A stretch of DNA of 17,737 nt, taken from NCBI GenBank assembly GCA_900547025.1, contig UREZ01000035.1, positions 1 to 17,737 on the forward strand, read 5' to 3'. The position numbers and the translations under genes were made by a program. The stretch is from an uncultured Collinsella sp. (lineage in GTDB: Bacteria > Actinomycetota > Coriobacteriia > Coriobacteriales > Coriobacteriaceae). The notes below the pieces were generated by a model that did no database searches, was not told the origin of the DNA, and saw nothing but the letters and a program-made list of their open reading frames with translations. Positions 7,777 to 14,490 of the stretch are shown here, in pieces (position 1 is the first letter of the stretch; each line of letters opens with the position of its first letter).

Positions 7777-9081
7777 CTAGTCCATTTCTGCCCTGATGAG
7801 GTCGAGGGTGCGTTGGCAGTTTTCGCGGACGGGGCCGAGCATATGCTCGCGCAGGTCCGCCATGCCGGGCAGGTCGGCGTATTCGTTCATGACCTCTTCT
7901 ATGCAAATGGGTACCTCGTAGGCGAGGTCCATCATGGTCGCAAAGCAAAACTTCTCGGATAGCCCGGCATCGGTGAGCGCCGCCTCCAACGCGGGGTCAC
8001 CCATACCGTGGTATCGGCGGATGGCGCCTGGACCGATGCGCCCCACACGATTTTCGCCGCCAACGCTCATGGCAAGGCGCGCCCGGCGGCGCATGCGCTC
8101 ATACGCCAAACCCGACGCGACATCGTACATACGAGCCATCATAGCTGTGCCGCCGTTTCCAAGAAGAAGGGAATAGTTCTTCGCATGCGCGTCCGGTGCG
8201 CCGATGATGGCGTTAAAGAAAAGTATCTGCGTAAACAGATACAGGTTAAGTTGATGGTGGCTCGTATTGACGAGGAGTTCCTGAATATCGCGTGCGGTCG
8301 GGCCGCCGTCTGCCGTGTACTTTTGTGCGGGCATCACTCCAAGGGCCTGACAGAGGTCTTCTTGGTGTAGACGCATGATTGTTCCGTCTTTAGCTTTCAC
8401 ACGGTCATAGCGCTCAACAATGAGGGCGGGTTCGTCCTCAAATAAGCGATACTCAACGTTCGCCGTTGCGATACCCACGCGCTGGGCGCTTTTCATACAG
8501 ACAAACTCATTGAGAGCCTCGAGTTTAAATCCGATAACGCCATTTTTGAAAATATGCGTCGTGGGCGATGAGCCCACGCATTCGCACCAGCGGCCGTTTA
8601 TGAACGCGAGCGCGAACTTGCCCTGGTTGCCCCCAAGTGACCAACTTTCATCTAGGCCCATCCACGATGCCTCGCGGTCATCTCTGATCGACTTGAGACG
8701 GAGAGCAATATCGTGGTCGTCTATAGGGCGGTATTCGCCGTCGCGATGCAGGACGGCGTCGACGTCTTCTTCGTCACAAAACTGTACTCCGCCCGGACAG
8801 TCGAGTCCGATATGGCTGAGCAGCGCAACGGGATTGTTGGGCCTGGTGTCGAATTCGACGGCGATCGCTTTTCGCTGGTCCTCGCTGTCGGGCAGAAGAC
8901 CAAACAAGTACGGATTCATGACCTGTTGGCCGTATATGCGATTCGATACGGGTATGTTGGTCGATAGGGCTGGCCCGTCATAGTCATGATCGTAGGTAAA
9001 GCTGATAAGACCGTTCTCATCTTGCGTGAGCGTTCCCGCAGGTACGCCGCAAATAATGGTCCGAAGTGATGTTCTGGCCAT
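7777..9081 (-). CDS. hipA: HipA-family serine/threonine kinase toxin
   Basis: The 434-residue protein has the HipA layout: an N-terminal couple_hipA domain (about 1-110) and a HipA_C kinase core. Visible kinase elements are the glycine-rich loop LGGNQGKFAL (149-158), IVERYDR (221-227), RLHQEDLCQALG (237-248), the catalytic loop DAHAKN with D297, and metal-binding YDVAS with D320. Well-studied HipA phosphorylates glutamyl-tRNA synthetase and halts growth; the target of this one is unknown. The position equivalent to E. coli Ser150 appears to be glycine here, so regulation by autophosphorylation may differ. ATG 9081 has GAAGGG upstream. Only three bases separate it from the hipB stop, so the pair is an operon with the antitoxin first. 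No clear terminator follows it before the convergent pepD terminator. Confidence 0.93.
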   Translation of the reverse strand: MARTSLRTIICGVPAGTLTQDENGLISFTYDHDYDGPALSTNIPVSNRIYGQQVMNPYLFGLLPDSEDQRKAIAVEFDTRPNNPVALLSHIGLDCPGGVQFCDEEDVDAVLHRDGEYRPIDDHDIALRLKSIRDDREASWMGLDESWSLGGNQGKFALAFINGRWCECVGSSPTTHIFKNGVIGFKLEALNEFVCMKSAQRVGIATANVEYRLFEDEPALIVERYDRVKAKDGTIMRLHQEDLCQALGVMPAQKYTADGGPTARDIQELLVNTSHHQLNLYLFTQILFFNAIIGAPDAHAKNYSLLLGNGGTAMMARMYDVASGLAYERMRRRARLAMSVGGENRVGRIGPGAIRRYHGMGDPALEAALTDAGLSEKFCFATMMDLAYEVPICIEEVMNEYADLPGMADLREHMLGPVRENCQRTLDLIRAEMD

Positions 9082-9084
9082 TGG

Positions 9085-9552
9085 CTATTTCCCTTCGGGC
9101 TTGGTTTGGCTAGATGCGTTTGCGGCAATCGAGACTCCGAGATTGGACATGGCGAAATCGGCGAAGGCCTTGTCGTAGAGCTCGGACGTAAAGGGGACAT
9201 CTGCGAGAGCCGGAATGGTTGTGCTGCGACGGTTGCGATGATGAAGACGTTGGGCGTGATGGCGTCTGGAGGTGCTGCAAGGTTGATCAGCATGCGGGGC
9301 GTCGACTGGTTGCTCATTTTTCGTTTCGCCTATATCCCCTTGAGCGGCGAGCGCCAGTCCAAGAGCACCGAAAACTGCCAGCAGCTTGTCGAGCCGAATG
9401 CCCGTGGCATCTCCCAGCTCGAGCGATGCGAGCAGGCGTTCCGAAACACCGGCTTTTTTAGCGAGGGCAGCACGGGTGATCCCCTGCGCCTCGCGCGCCT
9501 GACGCACGTAGATGCCGGCTTGGCGCGGCGTGGTGATGGGAAGGGTATCCAT
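9085..9552 (-). CDS. hipB: HipB-like antitoxin, XRE-family helix-turn-helix
   Basis: The 155-residue protein carries an HTH_3/XRE domain at about residues 11-65, with the helix-turn-helix at ITRAALAKKAGVSERLLASLELG. It is expected to bind the operator at 9568-9634, repress its own operon and neutralise HipA. It is longer than E. coli HipB (88 residues): after the HTH comes a His/Arg/Ser-rich stretch (about 85-116) and a C-terminal segment DVPFTSELYDKAFADFAM. The middle stretch has poor third-position GC, whereas another frame there is GC3-rich, so compensating frameshifts are possible (see findings). The start is ATG 9552 with TAGGAG upstream. The hipA start follows the stop by three bases. 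Confidence 0.88.
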   Translation of the reverse strand: MDTLPITTPRQAGIYVRQAREAQGITRAALAKKAGVSERLLASLELGDATGIRLDKLLAVFGALGLALAAQGDIGETKNEQPVDAPHADQPCSTSRRHHAQRLHHRNRRSTTIPALADVPFTSELYDKAFADFAMSNLGVSIAANASSQTKPEGK

Positions 9553-9567
9553 GGCAATCTCCTAACG

Positions 9568-9634
9568 TGCAGACTTTTGCATCCTAGTATGACATGCAAA
9601 AGTCTGCATGAAAAGGCTCATGCAAAACTCTGCA
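9568..9634 (-). promoter_or_regulatory. hipBA promoter with three operator half-sites
   Basis: TGCAGACTTTTGCAT (9568-9582) and ATGCAAAAGTCTGCA (9594-9608) are a perfect 15-base inverted repeat with an 11-base spacer. A third copy, ATGCAAAACTCTGCA (9620-9634), differs at one base and lies 26 bases from the second in the same orientation. On the minus strand a -10-like CATACT (9591-9586) falls in the spacer and a -35-like TTTTCA (9614-9609) lies 17 bases upstream of it, between sites two and three. Binding of HipB dimers would cover the promoter, giving autorepression. Confidence 0.75.
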
Positions 9635-9671
9635 TGAGACCTCATACGGACGTTTAGTTTTGAAGGGTGTT

Positions 9672-10250
9672 TTACAGCACCAAAAAACCCAAGTGTTCCA
9701 GCAGGATCTTGAGGCCGATAAGGATGAGCACGACGCCACCCACGATGGTGGCGGGTTTTTCGTAGCGCGCGCCAAAGGTGTGGTCGATCGCTACGCCGGC
9801 GACGGAGAAGATAAACGTTGTGACGCCGATAAGCGATACAGCGGGCACGATGTCAACCGAGAGCGCGGCAAACGAGATGCCCACGGCCAGGGCGTCGATT
9901 GAGGTGGCGATGGCGAGGATCAGGTACTCGCCCAGTTCAATCTTCTCGGCATCCTTGCCGTCGCCTTCATCCTCGTCCTCGGTAAAGGCCTCCCACAGCA
10001 TTTTGCCGCCGATGAAGGCGAGCAGGATAAAGGCGATCCAGTGGTCGATGGGGCCGATGATGCTCATGAATTGACTGCCAAGCGCCCATCCGATCACGGG
10101 CATGCCTGCCTGGAAGCCGCCAAAGAACAGGCCGAGCACTACGGCGACCTTAAGGTTGATCTTCTTCATGCCAAGGCCCTTGCAGATGGATACGGCAAAG
10201 GCGTCCATCGAAAGGCCAACGGCGAGCAACGCGAGCTCTGCGAGTCCCAT
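9672..10250 (-). CDS. mntP: MntP-family manganese efflux pump
   Basis: The 192-residue inner-membrane protein has six predicted hydrophobic segments arranged as two related halves. Each half carries the family motif with an intramembrane aspartate: LSMDAFAVS near residue 13 and ATSIDALAVG in the second half. An acidic cytoplasmic loop (EDEDEGDGKDAEKIE) separates the halves. It exports excess Mn2+. The frame stays open to 10403, but ATG 10250 is the start: a GGGAG-type ribosome site precedes it, MGLAELALLAVGLSMDAFAVS is the family N-terminus, and the sequence further upstream is the riboswitch and terminator. The 3' end is 119 bases from hipB on the same strand, with no obvious terminator between, so some read-through is possible. 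Confidence 0.95.
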   Translation of the reverse strand: MGLAELALLAVGLSMDAFAVSICKGLGMKKINLKVAVVLGLFFGGFQAGMPVIGWALGSQFMSIIGPIDHWIAFILLAFIGGKMLWEAFTEDEDEGDGKDAEKIELGEYLILAIATSIDALAVGISFAALSVDIVPAVSLIGVTTFIFSVAGVAIDHTFGARYEKPATIVGGVVLILIGLKILLEHLGFLVL

Positions 10251-10302
10251 AGTCTGGCTCCCTCTCTGCGGGCGGGCCCGCGTGTACCTCTTGGGGGAGT
10301 AA

Positions 10303-10348
10303 CAAAAAAGACTCGTGGCGTACGCGTTGCGCGCACAGCCACGAGTCT
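10303..10348 (-). terminator. Riboswitch-controlled intrinsic terminator upstream of mntP
   Basis: Read on the minus strand, AGACTCGTGGC (10348-10338) pairs perfectly with GCCACGAGTCT (10319-10309). The loop region can add a further seven pairs (GTGCGCG with CGCGTAC). Six T residues follow (10309-10304). It lies about 54 bases upstream of the mntP start, so it would stop transcription before the gene unless prevented. Confidence 0.92.
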
Positions 10349-10440
10349 CGTTCATTAAGGCAAGCCAGGCCGCATCGGCCAGTGTGTTGACTTGCCGCGC
10401 CACCGGAGGCGAACCCGATCACGCGACTACTCCCTCATTT
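10338..10440 (-). promoter_or_regulatory. yybP-ykoY manganese riboswitch (mntP leader)
   Basis: On the minus strand the leader has the conserved 5' element GGGAGUAG (10434-10427), the internal GUCAACACACU (centred near 10386) and the 3' element AACGAGACU close to 10350. These match the yybP-ykoY class as I know it, and the downstream gene is the classic partner mntP. GAGU (10432-10429) can pair with ACUC (10346-10343) to close the aptamer. That ACUC is also part of the terminator stem, so the two folds exclude each other. Inference: Mn2+ binding stabilises the aptamer, blocks the terminator and switches mntP on, as in known members. Confidence 0.85.
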
Positions 10441-10597
10441 ATGCGAATCCCGATGCTACCACATAAGCAGCTCATTTGGATTGGGGCTCTCAGCTGTGTT
10501 CGCTCATTCTGTAAGCATCGGATTTTGCGGGCGTCACAGGGGCAAACCGTGAGAAACTTATTGACGTTTATGGAGCGTATACGATGGGAGCGATGCC

Positions 10598-11665
10598 TTG
10601 GATAAGAACGAGCTGCAAAAGCGTATGGAACAGGCCATTCGCCTGACGGCACCTGGCCAGCCGATCCGCACCGCCCTCGACATGATCATTGCCGGTCACC
10701 TGGGTGCCCTTATCTGCGTCGGCGACACTGAAAACGTGCTCGCTGCCGGTAACGACGGCTTCCCGCTCAACATTTCGTTTACCTCGAACCGCCTGTTCGA
10801 GCTTTCCAAGATGGACGGCGCCATCGTTATCGATGGTGACCTCACCCAGATCCTGCGCGCCAACTTCCACCTCAATCCCGATCCCTCGCTCGCCACGAGT
10901 GAGACGGGCATGCGTCACCGTACTGCCGCTCGCATGTCGGTGCTCACCGACGCCATCGTGATCTCGGTTTCGGCTCGTCGTGCCGTCGTCAACGTGTACG
11001 TCCACGGCAAGAGCTACGAGATCCAGCCCGTCACCACCATCATGAGCTCGGTCAACCAGCTCGTCGCCACGCTCCAGACTACCCGTCAGTCGCTCGATCG
11101 CTCCCTGCTGCGCCTGACGGCCCTTGAGCTCGACGACTACGTCACGCTCGCCGACATCACCGGCATCTTCTCGAGTTTCGAGATCATGCAACAGGCAAAG
11201 ACCGAGCTTAAGGATTGCATCGTCAAGCTGGGTAACCAGGGCAAGCTCGTGCAGATGCAGCTCGAGCAGCTCGCGGGCTCCAGCATGGATACCGAATACG
11301 ACTTGATGATCCGCGACTACGCAAGCGATTCCTCCGAGGCAAACGCCGAGAAGATTCGCGCCGAGCTGAGCCGCATGACGCCTAAGGACCTGTCCGACCC
11401 GCAGCATGTGGCGGCGGTTCTGGGCTATGACGACCTGGACGAGGACTCCGTCATGACGCCGCTGGGCCTGCGCACGCTTTCGCGCGTGTCCGTCGTGCGC
11501 GACGGCGTGGCCGAGAAGATCGTCGACGAGTACGGCTCGCTGCAGGAGCTCATGGATGACATCAGCGATGATCCGGAGCGCCTGGGCGACTTTGGCGTTA
11601 ACAACCCTGCCATTCTTGCGGACTCCCTGTACCGCATGAAGGGCACCAAACAGGGGAACGCATAA
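10598..11665 (+). CDS. disA: DNA integrity scanning protein DisA, diadenylate cyclase
   Basis: The 355-residue protein makes c-di-AMP from two ATP and binds branched DNA; the family length is about 357. The DAC domain (about 8-145) contains DGA (73-75) and RHRTA (106-110), the catalytic motifs. A helical linker follows, and the C-terminal HhH domain ends at about 350. The start is TTG 10598: an in-frame TGA at 10562-10564 leaves no earlier possibility, GGGAG (10586-10590) is 7 bases upstream, and the ATGs nearby (10584, 10593) are in another frame. It heads the operon with ispD, whose ATG shares its first base with the disA stop. The usual partner radA is not in the window. Confidence 0.96.
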   Translation: MDKNELQKRMEQAIRLTAPGQPIRTALDMIIAGHLGALICVGDTENVLAAGNDGFPLNISFTSNRLFELSKMDGAIVIDGDLTQILRANFHLNPDPSLATSETGMRHRTAARMSVLTDAIVISVSARRAVVNVYVHGKSYEIQPVTTIMSSVNQLVATLQTTRQSLDRSLLRLTALELDDYVTLADITGIFSSFEIMQQAKTELKDCIVKLGNQGKLVQMQLEQLAGSSMDTEYDLMIRDYASDSSEANAEKIRAELSRMTPKDLSDPQHVAAVLGYDDLDEDSVMTPLGLRTLSRVSVVRDGVAEKIVDEYGSLQELMDDISDDPERLGDFGVNNPAILADSLYRMKGTKQGNA

Positions 11666-12393
11666 TGGCGCCCGTATGCGCCGTGGTCGTTGCCGGCGGC
11701 AGCGGCCAGCGCTTTGGAAATCCCGGCGGCAAGCAGCTCGTTAACGTGGCGGGCCGTCCGCTCATGAGCTGGTCCATCCGCGCGTTCGATCGTAGCGACA
11801 AGGTCGGCCACATTGTGGTGGTGTGTCCTGCCGAGCGCCGTGCCGAGATGCGCCGCCTGGCCATCGACCCGTTTGACTACGACACGCCCATCAGCTTTGC
11901 CGATGCCGGCGATACCCGTCAGGATTCCACCCGTGCCGGCGTGCATGCGGTTCCGGCGGGCTTTGAATACGTCGCCATTCACGATGGCGCTCGTCCGCTC
12001 ATTACGACCGAGGCCATCGACCACGCTATCGACGTGCTTGTGAGCGACCGCTCGCTCGACGGTGTCGTGTGCGGTCAGCCCGCGATCGACACGCTCAAGA
12101 TCGTCGATGGCGACAACATCGTCGAGACGCCGCCGCGCGAGCTCTATTGGGCCGCGCAGACGCCGCAGATCTTTAGCGTCGATGCTATGAAGCGCGCTCA
12201 CGCCGCTGCTATTGCCGAGGGCTTTATCGGTACCGATGATTCGTCGTTGGTCGAGCGCATGGGCGGACGCGTCCGCTGCGTCCAGAGCCCGCGCGACAAC
12301 CTTAAGGTGACGGTGCCCGAGGACTTGCGTCCCGTAACCGCGATTCTGCTTGGCCGCATGGCCGAGGGAGAGGACCTTCCCCATGTTCAGTAA
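11665..12393 (+). CDS. ispD: 2-C-methyl-D-erythritol 4-phosphate cytidylyltransferase
   Basis: The 242-residue enzyme makes CDP-methylerythritol in the MEP isoprenoid pathway. The N-terminal nucleotide-binding motif VVAGGSGQRFGNPGGKQL (residues 8-25) has the family's glycine-rich loop and lysine. HDGARPLI, the TPQIF motif (in AAQTPQIFSVDAM), TDDSSLVE and NLKVTVPEDL follow in the expected order. The ATG overlaps the disA stop (TAATG), so translation is probably coupled. The 3' end overlaps ispF by 11 bases. Genome order disA-ispD-ispF is a common Gram-positive arrangement. Confidence 0.96.
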   Translation: MAPVCAVVVAGGSGQRFGNPGGKQLVNVAGRPLMSWSIRAFDRSDKVGHIVVVCPAERRAEMRRLAIDPFDYDTPISFADAGDTRQDSTRAGVHAVPAGFEYVAIHDGARPLITTEAIDHAIDVLVSDRSLDGVVCGQPAIDTLKIVDGDNIVETPPRELYWAAQTPQIFSVDAMKRAHAAAIAEGFIGTDDSSLVERMGGRVRCVQSPRDNLKVTVPEDLRPVTAILLGRMAEGEDLPHVQ

Positions 12394-12877
12394 CCTGCGC
12401 ATTGGCCATGGCTACGACGTTCACCGTCTGGTGGAGGGGCGTCGATGTATCATCGGCGGTGTCGATATTCCCTACGAGCGTGGCCTGCTGGGCCACTCGG
12501 ATGCCGATGTGCTCGCGCACGCCTTGGCCGACGCCATTCTGGGCGCCTGCCGCGGGGGAGACATCGGCAAGCTATTCCCCGATACCGACCCCGCCTATGA
12601 GGGTGCTGATTCGATGGTGCTGCTCGCTCGCGTGATGGGCTATGCGCGCGAGCTGGGCTTCGAGTTTGTCGATGCCGATTGCACCATTGCCTGTCAGCAA
12701 CCCAAGATCACCCCGCACCGCGATGCCATGCGCGCCAACCTTGCCCATGCCCTGGGCGTTGACGTCGGAAACGTGGGCGTCGCCGCCACTACGACCGAAA
12801 AGCTCGGTTGGGAAGGCCAGGGCGAGGGAATCGGCGCCTGGGCCGTCTGCCTGCTACAGAAAACCGTTAAGGAGTAA
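12383..12877 (+). CDS. ispF: 2-C-methyl-D-erythritol 2,4-cyclodiphosphate synthase
   Basis: The 164-residue enzyme catalyses cyclisation to MEcPP, the step two reactions after IspD in the MEP pathway. The zinc ligands are visible as D12 and H14 (HGYDVHRL) and H46 (ADVLAHAL); GGDIGKLFPDTDP and the C-terminal TTTEKLGWEGQGEGIGAWA are family signatures. ATG 12383 is chosen over an upstream in-frame ATG at 12350 because MFSNLRIGHGYDVHR is the expected N-terminus and GGGAGAGGA lies 9 bases before it. The start lies within the end of ispD, and cysS begins 3 bases after its stop. IspE is not in this window. Confidence 0.96.
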   Translation: MFSNLRIGHGYDVHRLVEGRRCIIGGVDIPYERGLLGHSDADVLAHALADAILGACRGGDIGKLFPDTDPAYEGADSMVLLARVMGYARELGFEFVDADCTIACQQPKITPHRDAMRANLAHALGVDVGNVGVAATTTEKLGWEGQGEGIGAWAVCLLQKTVKE

Positions 12878-12880
12878 CGA

Positions 12881-14347
12881 ATGCGTATCTACAACAGCGC
12901 TACCCATAAAAAGGAAGAGTTCCAGCCCATCGAGTCCGGCAAGGTCCGCATGTACGTGTGCGGCCCCACGGTCTACGACAACATCCACATCGGCAATGCC
13001 CGCACGTTCCTCAGCTTTGACGTGATTCGTCGCTGGCTCATCGCGAGCGGCTACGAGGTCACGTTCGCCCAGAACCTCACCGATGTCGATGACAAGATCA
13101 TCAAGCGCGCCAACGAGCAGGGCCGCACTGCCGCCGAGGTCGCGACGGAGTTCTCCGACAAGTTCATCGGCGTCATGCGCGCCGCCAACGTGCTCGATCC
13201 CGATGTGCGTCCTCGCGCCACCAAGGAGATCGGCCCCATGATCGCCATGATCAAGACGCTCATCGAGCAGGGCCACGCCTACGCCGCCGATAACGGCGAT
13301 GTGTACTTTGCCGTGCGCAGCGATCCCAACTATGGTCAGGTCTCGGGCCGCAACATCGACGACCTTATGGTTGGCGCGCGCATCGAGGAGAACGAGGACA
13401 AGAACGACCCGCTCGACTTTGCCCTGTGGAAGGCCGCCAAGCCCGGCGAGCCCAGCTGGCCGAGCCCCTGGGGCGAGGGGCGTCCCGGTTGGCACACCGA
13501 GTGCGCCGCCATGGTGCACCGCTACCTGGGCACCCCGATCGACATCCACGGCGGCGGCTCCGACCTTGCCTTCCCGCATCACGAGAACGAGTGCGCCCAG
13601 GCCACCTGCGCTTGGCACCAGGGCTTCTCCAACACCTGGATGCACACGGGCATGCTACTGGTCGACGGCGAGAAGATGTCCAAGTCGCTCGGAAACTTCT
13701 TTACGCTGGCCGAGGTGCTCGAGCAGCACTCTGCCGCGGCCCTGCGCCTGCTGATGCTGCAGACGAGCTATCGCTCGCCGCTCGACTTCTCCTGGGAGCG
13801 CCTGGAGGGTGCCGAGAATTCGCTCACGCGTATTGCCGGTACGGTCGAGAACCTGCGTTGGGCCGCGAACCATGCGACGGCCGACGCCGATGAGGCTGCC
13901 GCCGAGGCGTTTGCCGCCAAGGCCGCCGAGACCCGTGCCGCCTTTAAGGAGTGCATGGACGACGACTTTAACACCGCTGGTGCCATGGGTGCTGTCTTTG
14001 GCTTTGTGACCGAGTGCAACCAGTACCTGGAGCAGGCGGGCGATGCTGCCGACAAGGCCGCAGTCCTGGCTGCCGCCGATACGCTGGCCGAGCTGCTCGA
14101 TACGTTTGGCGTTGAGCTTCCCGAGCCCAAGGTCGAGCTGCCGCTGGGTCTGCTGGGCGTTGCCGCCGGTCTGGTTGCCTATACGGGCGACGACGTGGAC
14201 GAGGCTGCTGCCAAGATTCTCGAGGCCCGCGCCGAGGCCCGTGCCGCCAAGAACTGGGATCTGGCCGACGCCATCCGCGACCAGCTCAAGGACCTGGGCC
14301 TCACCATTGAGGATACGGCCGCGGGCACTCGTATTAAGAGTCTCTAG
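12881..14347 (+). CDS. cysS: Cysteinyl-tRNA synthetase
   Basis: The 488-residue class I synthetase charges tRNA-Cys in the cytoplasm. It shows C27 (first zinc ligand, YVCGPTVYDN), HIGN (36-39, the HIGH motif), the zinc ligands of HTECAAM and HHENECAQ, and KMSKS (265-269). The C-terminal third contains Ala-rich helices and the anticodon-binding domain, ending in IEDTAAGTRIKSL. The start ATG has AAGGAG (12869-12874) overlapping the end of ispF. It is slightly longer than E. coli CysS (461). Bases 14348-14353 separate its stop from the long hairpin element that follows. Confidence 0.97.
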   Translation: MRIYNSATHKKEEFQPIESGKVRMYVCGPTVYDNIHIGNARTFLSFDVIRRWLIASGYEVTFAQNLTDVDDKIIKRANEQGRTAAEVATEFSDKFIGVMRAANVLDPDVRPRATKEIGPMIAMIKTLIEQGHAYAADNGDVYFAVRSDPNYGQVSGRNIDDLMVGARIEENEDKNDPLDFALWKAAKPGEPSWPSPWGEGRPGWHTECAAMVHRYLGTPIDIHGGGSDLAFPHHENECAQATCAWHQGFSNTWMHTGMLLVDGEKMSKSLGNFFTLAEVLEQHSAAALRLLMLQTSYRSPLDFSWERLEGAENSLTRIAGTVENLRWAANHATADADEAAAEAFAAKAAETRAAFKECMDDDFNTAGAMGAVFGFVTECNQYLEQAGDAADKAAVLAAADTLAELLDTFGVELPEPKVELPLGLLGVAAGLVAYTGDDVDEAAAKILEARAEARAAKNWDLADAIRDQLKDLGLTIEDTAAGTRIKSL

Positions 14348-14353
14348 TATTTG

Positions 14354-14456
14354 TCGACCGTTCGAGGTGCGGCAGATTGCCTTGAAAGAGGAGGGCATAG
14401 ACCTGGTGGTCATGCCCGACGATTGAAAGGCAAGGTGCCGTGGCTCGGACGGTCGA
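14354..14456 (+). repeat. Long nested-hairpin intergenic element between cysS and rlmB
   Basis: Four nested helices can form. TCGACCGTTCGAG (14354-14366) pairs with CTCGGACGGTCGA (14444-14456) with one G-U. CGGCA (14370-14374) pairs with TGCCG (14436-14440). TTGCCTT (14377-14383) pairs with AAGGCAA (14427-14433). The apical GGGCAT-a-GACC (14393-14403) pairs with GGTC-ATGCCC (14408-14417) around TGGT. That is 35 pairs in 103 bases, starting 7 bases after the cysS stop. TTCTTGTT follows, so it may act as a terminator or processing site. It could instead be a miniature palindromic repeat element or a small structured RNA. I see no target-site duplication. Confidence 0.7.
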
Positions 14457-14490
14457 TTCTTGTTCGTTATCTATTTAAGGAGGCCGTCCT

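Noticed and set aside
9106..9657. Plus-strand frame of 183 codons opposite hipB and its promoter
   Set aside because: It runs through the palindromic operator and is antisense to a recognised HTH gene; no domain is visible.
10561..10583. TTGACG and TATACG upstream of disA as a promoter
   Set aside because: The spacing is only 11 bases, and the -10 would place the transcript start on or after the ribosome site.
10549..10605. Leader peptide overlapping the disA TTG start (frame ending TAA 10603-10605)
   Set aside because: No distinct ribosome site or conserved feature; it is probably chance, although translational coupling cannot be excluded.
14369..14426. Short reading frame VRQIALKEEGIDLVVMPDD after cysS, resembling a CysS-like tail
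   Set aside because: It lies wholly inside the long hairpin element, lacks a ribosome site and has only loose similarity; RNA or DNA structure explains the sequence better.
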